64,000 bases of DNA from JAAUTT01 sp038213375. Lineage in GTDB: Bacteria > Bacteroidota > Bacteroidia > Bacteroidales > JAAUTT01. The notes below the pieces were generated by a model. It saw only the letters and a list, made by a program, of their open reading frames with translations, searched no databases and was not told the origin of the DNA. The stretch covers positions 16,887-80,886 of the forward strand of contig JBBQTB010000024.1 in the NCBI GenBank assembly GCA_038213375.1, read 5' to 3'. This document shows positions 1-9,617 of this stretch, in pieces (position 1 is the stretch's first letter; every line of letters starts with the position of its first letter). The translations under genes and the position numbers were made by a program.

Positions 1-1
1 T

Positions 2-892
2 GCCCGACTTCCTGTTTATGTATTGATTATATCTGCATTTTCACCCAAATATCCCGGAATGTTGTTGTTTTTAATTTATATCATGGGAATTGCGGTGGCT
101 GTAATTATGGCTTTATTATTTAAGAAAGTCTTACTGAGAAAAGGCGAGGTTCCTTTTGTTATGGAACTTCCTCCGTATCGAATTCCAAATTTGCGTACTA
201 CAGTTCTTCATATGTGGAATAAAGGAGAGCAATATGTAACTAAAATGGGTGGGGTAATCCTTACTGCATCTGTAATTATTTGGGCGCTTGGCTATTTTCC
301 ACGACATTTGGAATCATCTAAGGAATATGATGATAAGATTTCTCAAGTTACAAACAATTATAAGATTCACATTTCCAAAACAACCAATGTCTCAACAAAA
401 ATAAACCTTGATAATCAGCAAAAAATTGCACTAGGCGAGATAAATCGTTCATTGGAGGCTGAACGTCAAAAAAACTCCTACATCGGCAGAATAGGTCAGT
501 TTCTTGAGCCCGTAATGTCTCCTCTGGGTTTTGATTGGCGCATGAGTGTCAGCCTTCTTTCAGGTGTTGCCGCGAAAGAGATAATTATTAGTACAATGGG
601 AATTTTATATCAGGTTGAAAGTGGGAACAAATTAAATCAGAAACTTATTCAGCGATTACATGAAAGTCGATATCAATCGGGCGTAAACAAAGGTAAACTG
701 ATATTTTCTCCACTTGTGGCCTTATCATTTCTTTCATTCGTTTTATTATATTTTCCATGCATTGCTGTAATAGCTGCTATTGGCCGGGAATCAGGAAAAT
801 GGAAAATTGCCTTATTTACGGCCGTTTACACAACAACATTGGCATGGGTTTTTGCGTTTACTATTTATCAGGTTGGGAAATTATTTTTTTAA
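2..892 (+). CDS. feoB: Ferrous iron transporter FeoB, C-terminal part (cut by window edge)
   Basis: This is the C-terminal membrane half of FeoB, the GTP-driven Fe(II) importer of the inner membrane. The reading frame is open from base 2, where it already reads ARLPVY, a conserved FeoB motif, so the gene begins upstream of the window and is not broken. Visible family features are the Gate-type segment GGVILTASVIIWALGYFP, the stretch PLGFDWRMSV followed by GVAAKEIIIST, and a final pair of membrane helices with LLYFPCIAVIAA. A hydrophilic loop rich in Lys and Asn lies between the helices (about residues 95-155). The gene is followed 9 bases later by a small FeoB-associated gene, which supports the assignment. 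The GTPase domain is not in the window. Confidence 0.95.
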   Translation, partial: ARLPVYVLIISAFSPKYPGMLLFLIYIMGIAVAVIMALLFKKVLLRKGEVPFVMELPPYRIPNLRTTVLHMWNKGEQYVTKMGGVILTASVIIWALGYFPRHLESSKEYDDKISQVTNNYKIHISKTTNVSTKINLDNQQKIALGEINRSLEAERQKNSYIGRIGQFLEPVMSPLGFDWRMSVSLLSGVAAKEIIISTMGILYQVESGNKLNQKLIQRLHESRYQSGVNKGKLIFSPLVALSFLSFVLLYFPCIAVIAAIGRESGKWKIALFTAVYTTTLAWVFAFTIYQVGKLFF

Positions 893-901
893 ATTTGATT
901 T

Positions 902-1063
902 ATGATTCAGGATATTATCGTTTTGATTTTGGTGATAGCAGCTTTAGCAAAGGTTGGATACCAACTAGCACAAATTATTTTTTTAAAGAAGGAAAACGGT
1001 TCAACTTGCGGAGGATGCAGTCAATGCGAGCTTAAAAAATCATTGGTTCACCGTGCAGAATAG
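902..1063 (+). CDS. FeoB-associated Cys-rich membrane protein, 53 aa
   Basis: A 53-residue protein starting MIQDIIVLILVIAALAKVGY, so one N-terminal membrane helix, followed by a short tail with the motif CGGCSQCELKK. A single helix plus a CxxCxxC cluster directly behind feoB is the hallmark of the FeoB-associated Cys-rich membrane protein family. The three cysteines are thought to bind iron or take part in redox chemistry during Fe(II) uptake; that role is inferred from family and context. The gene starts 9 bases after feoB, and its last 11 bases overlap the GTG start of the tatD-like gene, so all three are probably cotranscribed. It is easily missed because it is short and overlaps other frames. 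Confidence 0.9.
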   Translation: MIQDIIVLILVIAALAKVGYQLAQIIFLKKENGSTCGGCSQCELKKSLVHRAE

Positions 1064-1718
1064 TCAGCAAGGGTATATTGATATTCACACACACAAAACC
1101 ACAAAATCTTCCGGTATTGTAGTTTATAACAATTTCCCCGAGGATTTACTTCCCGAATTATCTCCAAATTTTTATTTTTCATCTGGAATACACCCCTGGT
1201 ATCTAAATGATTGGGAATTGAAAGTTGATTCACTTCTCCTAAAACTGACCGACACAAGGGTGATAGCTATAGGCGAATGCGGTCTTGATGCGTATTCCAA
1301 ATTTTCATTTGAACTTCAGACAAAAGTTTTTTGCCTTCAGATTGAGCTTTCTGAAAAGTACAAAAAACCACTTATCGTGCATTGTGTGAAAGCATTTAAT
1401 GATTTATTTCAGATCCGAAAATATTGTCGTTGTTCAATGCCCTGGGTTATTCACGGATTTTCGGGCAGTGCTGAAATTGCTCAAAAATGCATAGCCGAAG
1501 GGATGCTATTGTCGTTTGGAAAGCATTTGTTTACCCAAAATTCACGTTCCATTAACCTTGCAAAAAACATATTGATATCGAATGTTTTATTGGAAACCGA
1601 CGACAGTGAACTAACTATATTTGATATTTATACACGGTTTTCGGATATTCGGCAAATGGGTAGGGAAGAATTGAAAATTGCAATTGCCACCAACTTTAAC
1701 AGATGTTTTACCAAATAA
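1053..1718 (+). CDS. TatD-family metal-dependent hydrolase
   Basis: A 221-residue amidohydrolase-fold protein of the TatD family (metal-dependent deoxyribonuclease or related hydrolase). The metal and catalytic residues are visible in order: DIHTHK (His12, His14), GECGLD (Glu75), VHCVKAF (His110), HGFSG (His134) and LLETDDSE (Asp183). The family is usually about 255-265 residues, so this is a short form, of a kind common in Bacteroidota. The start is a GTG inside the end of the FeoB-associated gene, giving an 11-base overlap; no ATG lies before the conserved DIHTHK motif, so GTG is the only reasonable start. The exact substrate is not known from sequence. Confidence 0.88.
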   Translation: MQNSQQGYIDIHTHKTTKSSGIVVYNNFPEDLLPELSPNFYFSSGIHPWYLNDWELKVDSLLLKLTDTRVIAIGECGLDAYSKFSFELQTKVFCLQIELSEKYKKPLIVHCVKAFNDLFQIRKYCRCSMPWVIHGFSGSAEIAQKCIAEGMLLSFGKHLFTQNSRSINLAKNILISNVLLETDDSELTIFDIYTRFSDIRQMGREELKIAIATNFNRCFTK

Positions 1719-1930
1719 AAAATTTGTAACTATCAATTTGTCAGATGTAAAACTGATTTTTTTTTTCCAATTATTTTCATCGTATTTCAATTGTATTTCT
1801 ATTTATTTCAATGGTATTTCATTAATTTATAATAAGATCTAAATAAAAATGATTTTTGATTCTTAAATTGTGAGGTTTTGAAATATTATGCGTAAATTAT
1901 ATAAAAAAAATAAAGTGAAATTCTTTTTAT

Positions 1931-4900
1931 ATGAAGTCAAGTAATGAAGAGTTTACGAGTCTGATAAATATTCTAATTGTTGAGGATGATTATGCCCAAT
2001 CTGAACTTATAGGTTATTTGTTAAGCGATAAAAAGTATAAGTTGACTAAAATATACGATGGCAAAGAGGCTTTGAGTTATCTTATGGTTCATGATGAAGT
2101 GGATATTGTGATTATGGATAATAATTTGCCTTTTATAAATGGTGTAGAAATAATAAGGGAATTACGATTGAAAAATCGTCAGAATTCCATCATATTTTCA
2201 TCAGCCGATTCAGATATAAATGTTGTTATTGCTGCAATGCGCGAAGGTGCGCTTGATTTTATTCTTAAAACCTCTCCCACATTCCGCAACGAGGTTGTAA
2301 AAGTTGTGGAAAAAATTTATAATCTTCAACTTAAGCGAAGGCATCAGGCTGAACTTGAGCGTCGTATCAGAGTAAGCGAGGAAAACTATCGTAATTTGCT
2401 TAATGAGATTGAGGATTATTTGTTTGTACTTGATGAGAATGGGCTTATACTTCAAGTAAATAATTTGGTTCTAAATAGGTTGGGTTATAACTTCGATGAA
2501 TTGAATGGGATGCACATAGTGATGCTTCATCCTCCTGAAAATAAAGAAGAGGTAGAATCAATCATTGAGCACATGTTTGCAGGAAATATCCGAACTTCTT
2601 TTGTGCCACTGTATTCGAAGGATAAACAAAAAATTTATGTTGAATCTCGAATTAATCGAACGATTTGGAACGGAAAAAATGTGCTATTTGCTTTAAGTAA
2701 GGATATTACAAATTTGCGTAATTCCGAGGAGAAGTTTGCCAAAGCTTTTGGTTCTAATCCTTCAGCAATGTCGATTAGTTCTTTTCAAGACGGACGAATG
2801 ATCGATGTTAATGATAGCTTTTGCCATATTTTGGGTTATAACAATGAAGAAGTAATAGGCAAATCGTCCATTGAATTAAATATTTATAAAAACAATGATG
2901 ACAGGCTGAGGATAACAAATGAAGTTGAAGCAAACAAAAAAGTTCGAAATATTGAGATATCATTAGTAACCAAGAATGGTGCGACGGTGCATGGAATTAT
3001 CTCAACTGACCTGATAAATATAGGTAATGATCAATGTTTGCTTACCGTTATTACAGATATAACCGACCGTAAAATTGCTCAAACAAAACTTCAGGAAAAG
3101 AACGAGGAGTTGCAATCAATTTTTGATGCTTTTCCTGATTTATTGTTCCGATTGGACAAAACCGGGAGAATAATCGACTTTAAGGCTGGAAATACCAACG
3201 AGTTATTTGCTCAGCCTTCATCTGTTATTAACAAGCATTTTGAAGACGTTCTTCCTGCGGAAACTGCGGAAATTCTTAGTAAAACACTCCATGTATCTTT
3301 CAAAACTAAATCTATCCGGAAATGTGATTTTTCCCTTTTAACAGTCAATAAACTGAACTATTTTGAAGCAAGGTTTGTACCTCTATCTAATGGCTTAATC
3401 ACATTAATTAGAAACACTACTGATCTCCAGCAAATGTTTGATTCACTAATGAAAAGCAAATCAAGCATACGTTCATTGCTCGACAATCTCCCTTTTATGG
3501 CCTGGATGAAAGATATAGATGGTAAATACGAGGCTGTAAACGAGCCTTTTACAAAATTTTCAGGTTTGTCATTCGATCAGATTATTGGAAAAACTAACCG
3601 CGAATTAGTTTCCTATGACCGGTTTTTGCAATACGATGAGGACGATCGCAAGGTTATTTTGAATGGTATCCGCTTTAATCGCGAAGTAGAATTTGAAGTT
3701 GATGGAAATAAACTTATTGTCGAAACGTTTATCACTCCTGTTTTTGATAACCATGGTCAAATATGCGGTACCACAGGTATTTCACGCGATATTACTGAAA
3801 AAAAGCAGCTTGAAAACGAAATTTTGATTCATCACGCTCATGATGTTTTACTGAAAGATATTTCATCGAGTTTTTTGACTCAATCGTTTGATCAAACTGA
3901 TGATGGAATTAAAGATGCGCTTGAAATGGTGGGAAAAAACATCAAGGCCGATCACGCTTTTATTTTATTTATTGATCAACAAAAACAAACACTTAATCTT
4001 GCCTATGAGTGGTTTAAGGTTGGATCGAAAGATTCTAATGTTCCCATCTTTAATGACAAGCCCGTTAAAGAAATAAATTGGTGGATTCAACAATTGAAAA
4101 GAGATGAATATATACATATAAACGATATTTCGCAATTACCTGTTTATGTGATAGAAGCAAGTAATTTTCTTAATATGCATAACATTAAATCGTTGATTAT
4201 TGCTCCAATAGTTACTGAAGAAAATAACCTGATAGGAGTAATCGGCTTTGATGTAACTGTTTCCGGTACCGAATGGAAAAAAGATACCAGAAAGTTGATT
4301 ATTAAGGTTACCGATATAGTTTCAAGAGCTTTGGGGCATAAAAAAGGGAGGCAAACCATTGAAGCCAGCGAAAAACGTTATCGTCAAATAGTTGAAAATG
4401 CAAATGATATTATTTTCAAATCAGATATTAAAGGTAATTTCTCATATGTAAATCCTATTGCGGTTAGAGTTGTTGAGTATTCCGAGAAGGAACTGCTTAC
4501 GATGAATTACCTTGATCTGATCACACCAGAATACAAAAAAAATGCTTCGATTTATTATTCCGATCAATTAAAAAATAAGGTTACAAGTTCGTACCTGGAG
4601 TTTCCAATATTGACAAAATCAGGTAAATTAAAATGGATTGGCCAAAACATTCAGTTAATATATAATGAAGGTTATATCAATGAAATTAACGGTGTTTCCC
4701 GCGATATTACCGACCGTTATATTGCTCAAAAGGAACTCGAATTTACTTCTCTTCGATTGGCTACAATTATAAGCAGCATTCAGGCAGGTTTGATAGTTGA
4801 AGACGAATCAGGTAATGTAATCATTGCCAACCAGCAATATTGTTCTCTCTTTTCTATTCAGGCTCTTCCAGAACAAATGGTTGGTAAAAAAAGTCTTGAA

Positions 4901-7072
4901 TCTACTAATAAAGGCTATTTTCTATTTAAGGACTCTGAGCAACTCTTAGCCCGTTTTAATCAAATACTTACTAATCGGGAGGTTGTAACTAATGAAGAAC
5001 TTGAATTAAAGGATGGCCGTTTTTTGGAAAGAGATTTTGTTCCTCTCTTTCTGCACGAAAACTACATAGGCCATTTTTGGCTCTTCCGTGATATTACATC
5101 CCGAAAAATTGCTGATGAGATAATTCGAAAAAGCGAAGAGCGACTCCAGATTGCCCTTAAAGGAGGCAATAATGGACTCTGGGACTGGAATTATCAAACT
5201 GGTGAACTTTTTCTCACTTCATCAGCTTTTGAAATGTTAGGGTATCCCGCAAAATCCGACAGAATGCATATAGACAATTGGCGAAAGCTATATTTTGCTG
5301 AGGATATTGCAATTGCAGATATTAAATTACAACGTCATATTCAAGGCCAAACAGAATATTATGAAACAGAACAACGACTCCTGACCTCCAATGGCACTTA
5401 TAAATGGGTATTTGTTCGGGGTAAAATTATGGAATGGGATCATGCAGGTAATCCTTTGCGTATTACAGGAGTTAATACCGATATTGATCATATAAAAAAA
5501 ATGGAATCGGAACTGATTCTTGCAAAAGCAGAATCGGAAAGAGCAAATCTTGCAAAAAGTCGGTACTTGGCGAACATGAGTCATGAGATAAGAACTCCAA
5601 TGAATGGAATCATTGGATTAAGTAAGTTGCTGCGAAAAACAAAAATGGAAGACTCACAGTCTAATTATCTTGATGCCATTATTTCCTCAGCCGACAATCT
5701 TTTAGTGATTATCAATGATATTCTTGATTTTTCTAAAATTACCGAAGGAAAACTTCAACTCGAAAAAATAGATTTGAGAATCGATAAACTTATTTCAAGA
5801 TTGATTAAATCGCTCGATTTTACAGCAAAAGATAAGGATATAGAATTAAAATATTATATTGATCCTAAACTAAATACAATATTAAATGGTGACCCGGTAA
5901 GAATTAGCCAGATCCTTGTTAATCTTGTGGGAAATGCCTTAAAATTTACCTCTGAAGGATACGTTGAGCTACACTTGACCTTAAAAAAGAGAATCGCAAA
6001 CACAAATTATGTTCTTTTTAGTGTAACAGATACAGGAATTGGGATTGATGAGGATAAACAGAGGCTTATTTTTGAAATTTTTAGTCAGGAAGACGAAAGT
6101 GTAAGTCGAAAATATGGTGGAACCGGATTAGGACTTGCAATCTCGAAACAACTTATCGAAATGATGGGAGGAACGATTAAACTGAAAAGTTCAAAAGGAA
6201 AAGGTGCAAAGTTTTATTTTACAATTCCTATGATTGATGGAAATAGTGATTTACTAAAAGATGAAATAAAAGAACTGAGCGAAATAATTGATTTATCTGA
6301 CTTAAGAGTGCTTGTGGCCGAGGATCATAAAGTAAATCAATTTCTGATTAAAGCTATTTTTCGAAATTGGAACATTGAACCTGACATAGCCGAAAATGGA
6401 ATTGTTGCTATTGAGATGTTGAAGAAAAACAAGTATGATATTGTTTTTATGGACAAACAAATGCCAGAGATGGGTGGGGTAGAAGCCACAAAAATAATAC
6501 GCGAACAGCTGAAACTTGATTTACCGATTATTGCATTAACAGCAGCTGCATTAAAGGGGTCGAAAGAGCAGGCTATGGATTCAGGGATGAATGATTATAT
6601 TACCAAACCATTTGAAGCAGTCGATTTATTAAATATCATTAAAAAGTATGTTAAAAATACAGCTATAAATAGTTTAAATTCGATTGAAAAAAATGAAGTT
6701 ACATCGAAACCGCCAAAATCTGAGACAAAATTATACGGGTTAAAGTCTCTCTCGAGAATGTTTAACAATAGGCCAGATTCGATTAAAGAAATGATACAAT
6801 TATTTATTGATACTTCGATACCAATTATGAATGAAATTTTAGATGAATTTCAACAAAATAATTTTATTAAGGTGGGTGAATTGGCACATAAGCTGAAACC
6901 TTCTATCGATTTTATGGAAATTGATACTCTCCGCCAGATAATTAGGGACATGGAAAGTGCCGGGAAAAATAATGATATCGAACACCATTTGAAAGAACTA
7001 ATTTCTATTTTTGAAAAGGACATTCAAATCGTTATCTCTCAACTAAAGGAAGAATTGGCGAATATGCCATAA
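1931..7072 (+). CDS. Giant hybrid histidine kinase: REC, PAS x4, GAF, PAS x3, HisKA-HATPase, REC, Hpt
   Basis: A 1713-residue phosphorelay protein without obvious membrane segments, so probably cytoplasmic. In order: an N-terminal receiver (about 13-135, Asp63 in IVIMDNNLP); PAS domains near 150-262, 268-382, 393-500 and 510-625; a GAF-like domain near 640-805; three more PAS domains near 812-930, 942-1062 and 1070-1190; HisKA near 1205-1275 with NMSHEIRTPMNG (His about 1218); HATPase with NALKF, DTGIGI and GGTGLGLAIS boxes (about 1318-1435); a second receiver near 1455-1575 with FMDKQMPEMGG; and an Hpt module near 1620-1705 with AHKLKPS. All relay stations are in one chain, and no separate DNA-binding regulator lies beside it, so the output is unknown. 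The signal sensed is also unknown. A 212-base AT-rich gap separates it from tatD. Confidence 0.93.
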   Translation: MKSSNEEFTSLINILIVEDDYAQSELIGYLLSDKKYKLTKIYDGKEALSYLMVHDEVDIVIMDNNLPFINGVEIIRELRLKNRQNSIIFSSADSDINVVIAAMREGALDFILKTSPTFRNEVVKVVEKIYNLQLKRRHQAELERRIRVSEENYRNLLNEIEDYLFVLDENGLILQVNNLVLNRLGYNFDELNGMHIVMLHPPENKEEVESIIEHMFAGNIRTSFVPLYSKDKQKIYVESRINRTIWNGKNVLFALSKDITNLRNSEEKFAKAFGSNPSAMSISSFQDGRMIDVNDSFCHILGYNNEEVIGKSSIELNIYKNNDDRLRITNEVEANKKVRNIEISLVTKNGATVHGIISTDLINIGNDQCLLTVITDITDRKIAQTKLQEKNEELQSIFDAFPDLLFRLDKTGRIIDFKAGNTNELFAQPSSVINKHFEDVLPAETAEILSKTLHVSFKTKSIRKCDFSLLTVNKLNYFEARFVPLSNGLITLIRNTTDLQQMFDSLMKSKSSIRSLLDNLPFMAWMKDIDGKYEAVNEPFTKFSGLSFDQIIGKTNRELVSYDRFLQYDEDDRKVILNGIRFNREVEFEVDGNKLIVETFITPVFDNHGQICGTTGISRDITEKKQLENEILIHHAHDVLLKDISSSFLTQSFDQTDDGIKDALEMVGKNIKADHAFILFIDQQKQTLNLAYEWFKVGSKDSNVPIFNDKPVKEINWWIQQLKRDEYIHINDISQLPVYVIEASNFLNMHNIKSLIIAPIVTEENNLIGVIGFDVTVSGTEWKKDTRKLIIKVTDIVSRALGHKKGRQTIEASEKRYRQIVENANDIIFKSDIKGNFSYVNPIAVRVVEYSEKELLTMNYLDLITPEYKKNASIYYSDQLKNKVTSSYLEFPILTKSGKLKWIGQNIQLIYNEGYINEINGVSRDITDRYIAQKELEFTSLRLATIISSIQAGLIVEDESGNVIIANQQYCSLFSIQALPEQMVGKKSLESTNKGYFLFKDSEQLLARFNQILTNREVVTNEELELKDGRFLERDFVPLFLHENYIGHFWLFRDITSRKIADEIIRKSEERLQIALKGGNNGLWDWNYQTGELFLTSSAFEMLGYPAKSDRMHIDNWRKLYFAEDIAIADIKLQRHIQGQTEYYETEQRLLTSNGTYKWVFVRGKIMEWDHAGNPLRITGVNTDIDHIKKMESELILAKAESERANLAKSRYLANMSHEIRTPMNGIIGLSKLLRKTKMEDSQSNYLDAIISSADNLLVIINDILDFSKITEGKLQLEKIDLRIDKLISRLIKSLDFTAKDKDIELKYYIDPKLNTILNGDPVRISQILVNLVGNALKFTSEGYVELHLTLKKRIANTNYVLFSVTDTGIGIDEDKQRLIFEIFSQEDESVSRKYGGTGLGLAISKQLIEMMGGTIKLKSSKGKGAKFYFTIPMIDGNSDLLKDEIKELSEIIDLSDLRVLVAEDHKVNQFLIKAIFRNWNIEPDIAENGIVAIEMLKKNKYDIVFMDKQMPEMGGVEATKIIREQLKLDLPIIALTAAALKGSKEQAMDSGMNDYITKPFEAVDLLNIIKKYVKNTAINSLNSIEKNEVTSKPPKSETKLYGLKSLSRMFNNRPDSIKEMIQLFIDTSIPIMNEILDEFQQNNFIKVGELAHKLKPSIDFMEIDTLRQIIRDMESAGKNNDIEHHLKELISIFEKDIQIVISQLKEELANMP

Positions 7073-7115
7073 GAGCAAGTAATGTGCAGGAAGGTAGAAG
7101 TGAGTATGAGTCTCG

Positions 7116-7142
7116 TTTAACTTTTAACTTTTAACTTTTAAT
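7116..7142 (+). repeat. Short tandem repeat of the unit TTTTAAC
   Basis: Three and a half copies of a 7-base unit (TTTAAC TTTTAAC TTTTAAC TTTTAAT) lie just before nspC. It is a simple low-complexity repeat. Copy number could vary by slippage and alter spacing to the nspC start, but there is no direct sign of a function. Confidence 0.6.
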
Positions 7143-7153
7143 TAACTATATTA

Positions 7154-8296
7154 ATGGCAATCGATTACACCAAAGTACCTTCACCATGTTACATTATTGA
7201 AGAAGATTTATTGAGAAAAAATCTGGAAATTATCAGATCAGTAAGCAAATCATCAGGAGTTGAGATCATCCTTGCTTTTAAAGGATTTGCCATGTGGAGT
7301 GTTTTTCCAATCATTTGTGAATATATCTCCGGTTCAGCTGCCAGTGGTCTTCACGAGGCTCGTTTAGCTTTTGAGGAAATGAATAGCAAAGCGCATACCT
7401 TTTCGGCTGCTTTCTCCGATGTTGATTTCGATGAGATTCTTTCGTATAGTAGTCATGTTACTTTTAATTCAATAAATCAGTTAAATCGATTTTTGCCCCG
7501 TATACAACAGTCGAATAAAAATATTTCGGTTGGTTTAAGGGTAAATCATGAGTTTTCGGAGGTTGAGACATCACTTTATAATCCATGTGCACCCGGCTCA
7601 AGGTTGGGGGTTTTGGCAAGTGAGCTTAACGGCAAACTGCCTTATGGAGTGGAAGGACTTCATTTCCATTCTCTTTGTGAATCATATCCTGTTGATCTGG
7701 AAAAGACACTGGAATCGTTCGAGCAAAAATTTGGAGATTTGATTCCGCAGGTAAAATGGGTTAATTTTGGAGGTGGTCACCTGATGACACGAAAAGGTTA
7801 TGATGTCGCATATCTGGTAAGAATTCTCCAAAATTTCAAAAAAAAATATAATGTTCATGTAATTCTTGAACCGGGAAGTGCTTTTGCATGGGAAACCGGA
7901 GTTTTGGTGTCGACTGTTTTGGATGTAGTTGAAAATAAAGGAATAAAAACTGCAATTTTAGATGTTTCTTTCACAGGCCATATGCCTGATTGCCTCGAGA
8001 TGCCTTATAAGCCCAGAATAGTGGGCTCGCATTTTAATCCCATGGAAGGAAAGCCAACATACCGTATGGGTGGAAATAGCTGTTTGGCTGGTGATTTTGT
8101 TGGCGAATGGTCATTTGATAAGGAACTTAAGTATGGCGATCGAATAGTATTCGAAGACATGATTCATTATACCATGGTAAAAACCACTTTCTTTAATGGA
8201 GTGCAACATCCATCCATTGGTATTTGGAATGACCAGACCGGATTTCGACTGGTTCGGAAATTCGGCTATGATGACTATCGTAACAAATTGAGTTAA
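7154..8296 (+). CDS. nspC: Carboxynorspermidine/carboxyspermidine decarboxylase
   Basis: A 380-residue PLP enzyme of the alanine racemase fold, group IV decarboxylases. It matches NspC, which decarboxylates carboxynorspermidine or carboxyspermidine in the last step of the alternative spermidine pathway used by many Bacteroidota. It starts with the family signature PSPCYIIEEDLLRKN. The PLP lysine is Lys43 in LAFKGFAMW. Other conserved blocks are GLRVNHEFSEV, GLHFHSLCES, WVNFGGGHL, LEPGSAFAW and YRMGGNSCLAGD, the last holding the cysteine that acts across the dimer. Length is normal for the family. The partner dehydrogenase is not in this window. Confidence 0.93.
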   Translation: MAIDYTKVPSPCYIIEEDLLRKNLEIIRSVSKSSGVEIILAFKGFAMWSVFPIICEYISGSAASGLHEARLAFEEMNSKAHTFSAAFSDVDFDEILSYSSHVTFNSINQLNRFLPRIQQSNKNISVGLRVNHEFSEVETSLYNPCAPGSRLGVLASELNGKLPYGVEGLHFHSLCESYPVDLEKTLESFEQKFGDLIPQVKWVNFGGGHLMTRKGYDVAYLVRILQNFKKKYNVHVILEPGSAFAWETGVLVSTVLDVVENKGIKTAILDVSFTGHMPDCLEMPYKPRIVGSHFNPMEGKPTYRMGGNSCLAGDFVGEWSFDKELKYGDRIVFEDMIHYTMVKTTFFNGVQHPSIGIWNDQTGFRLVRKFGYDDYRNKLS

Positions 8297-8373
8297 AACA
8301 AATACCTCCCAATACCCTTGAACATCCATTTAAAAACGATGTTATAAGAACAATCGTATAAAAACCCAAAAAT

Positions 8374-9396
8374 ATGAAGTATAATCAATTAGGAAAAACC
8401 GGGGTTTTGGTTTCTGAACTTTGTTTAGGAACCATGACCTTTGGTGGAAAAGGTTATTGGCAAGCCATTGGTCAATTGCCGCAGGAAGAAGTTAACCAAT
8501 TGGTAAAAACCTCCATCGACCAGGGGATTAATTTTATTGACACTGCTAATGCTTATTCCGAAGGGTTATCGGAGACAATGCTTGGCAAATCGATTAGTGA
8601 TTTAGGTTTAAACCGGCAGCAAATATTAATTGCTACCAAAGTTCGTTTGCGAATGGGCCCAGGAGCTAATCAAATTGGGCTTTCGCAATTGCATATTGCC
8701 GATTCGGTAAACGATAGTTTGGAAAGACTTAATCTGTCGCACATTGATTTATTATACATTCATGGCGTTGATTTTCTCACTCCGTTGGAAGAAACGATGC
8801 GGGGTCTGGAAGATGTAGTCCGATCTGGAAAGGTACGTTATATAGGAGTAAGTAATCATCCGGCCTGGATGGTGGCCAAGGCTAATGGTTTTGCAGATAA
8901 AATGGGATGGACTAAATTTGCAGCTTCACAAAATTATTACAGCATTGCCGGCCGCGAATTAGAGCGGGAAATTCTACCTATGACAACCAGTGAAGGTATT
9001 GGAGTGATGCCATGGAGTCCTCTTGCAGGAGGTTTTTTATCTGGCAAATACACACGAAATAATGAAATAGCTGGTGATAGCCGTCGTGATAGCTTCGATT
9101 TTCCACCTGTTAACAAGGCAAAAGCATATGATATTATCGATGTGATGACCGAATTAGGGAAGTCGCATGAAGTATCGGTGGCAAGAATTGCATTAGCTTG
9201 GTTGTTGCACAAAAAATCAGTTACCAGTGTAATTATTGGAGCCAAAAGACAAGAGCAATTGCTTGATAATATTGCTGCCACAAAACTTCAACTTTCTGAT
9301 GAAGAAATGCAAAAGTTGGATACCGTAAGCGCTTTGTCACCCGAATATCCGGGTTGGATGCTTGAGCGACAAATGCAAAACAGGTTTCCATCTTAG
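8374..9396 (+). CDS. Aldo/keto reductase
   Basis: A 340-residue NAD(P)H-dependent oxidoreductase of the aldo/keto reductase superfamily, the group close to YajO/YakC-type enzymes. The catalytic tetrad is visible: Asp56 and Tyr61 in IDTANAYSEG, Lys89 in IATKV, and His130 in LLYIHGVD. The N-terminus MKYNQLGKTGVLVSELCLG is typical. The C-terminal cofactor-binding block is SVIIGAKRQEQLLDN. It stands alone on the plus strand, 77 bases after nspC. Substrate cannot be read from the sequence. Confidence 0.93.
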   Translation: MKYNQLGKTGVLVSELCLGTMTFGGKGYWQAIGQLPQEEVNQLVKTSIDQGINFIDTANAYSEGLSETMLGKSISDLGLNRQQILIATKVRLRMGPGANQIGLSQLHIADSVNDSLERLNLSHIDLLYIHGVDFLTPLEETMRGLEDVVRSGKVRYIGVSNHPAWMVAKANGFADKMGWTKFAASQNYYSIAGRELEREILPMTTSEGIGVMPWSPLAGGFLSGKYTRNNEIAGDSRRDSFDFPPVNKAKAYDIIDVMTELGKSHEVSVARIALAWLLHKKSVTSVIIGAKRQEQLLDNIAATKLQLSDEEMQKLDTVSALSPEYPGWMLERQMQNRFPS

Positions 9397-9617
9397 CTTT
9401 GACCCAGATCCGAAAACCCCATCTTAAAGATAAAGAAGTCAAAATAAGGCGAACAATTATACGTGCAACTCAAAACAAGCATCTTTGTCAGATCATTAAA
9501 TTCACACACATAAATTATTATCGTTTTGAGTAAGGGAAACTTTGCGTTAACCATTAATCGAATGAAAGTAGGTAAAAGTAAAATTGCTTTTGTAAATTTG
9601 AAGCTTTAGCTATTTCG

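Noticed and set aside
2..892. feoB as a truncated pseudogene
   Set aside because: The frame is open to the first base and starts in the middle of a conserved motif, so it is only cut by the window edge.
757..1035. Open frame of 92 residues overlapping the end of feoB
   Set aside because: It lies in another frame of the feoB end and of the real FeoB-associated gene at 902-1063, and has no family-like sequence.
8937..9281. Minus-strand frame of 114 residues inside the aldo/keto reductase gene
   Set aside because: It is the antisense shadow of a well-conserved enzyme and has no start signal or recognisable domain.
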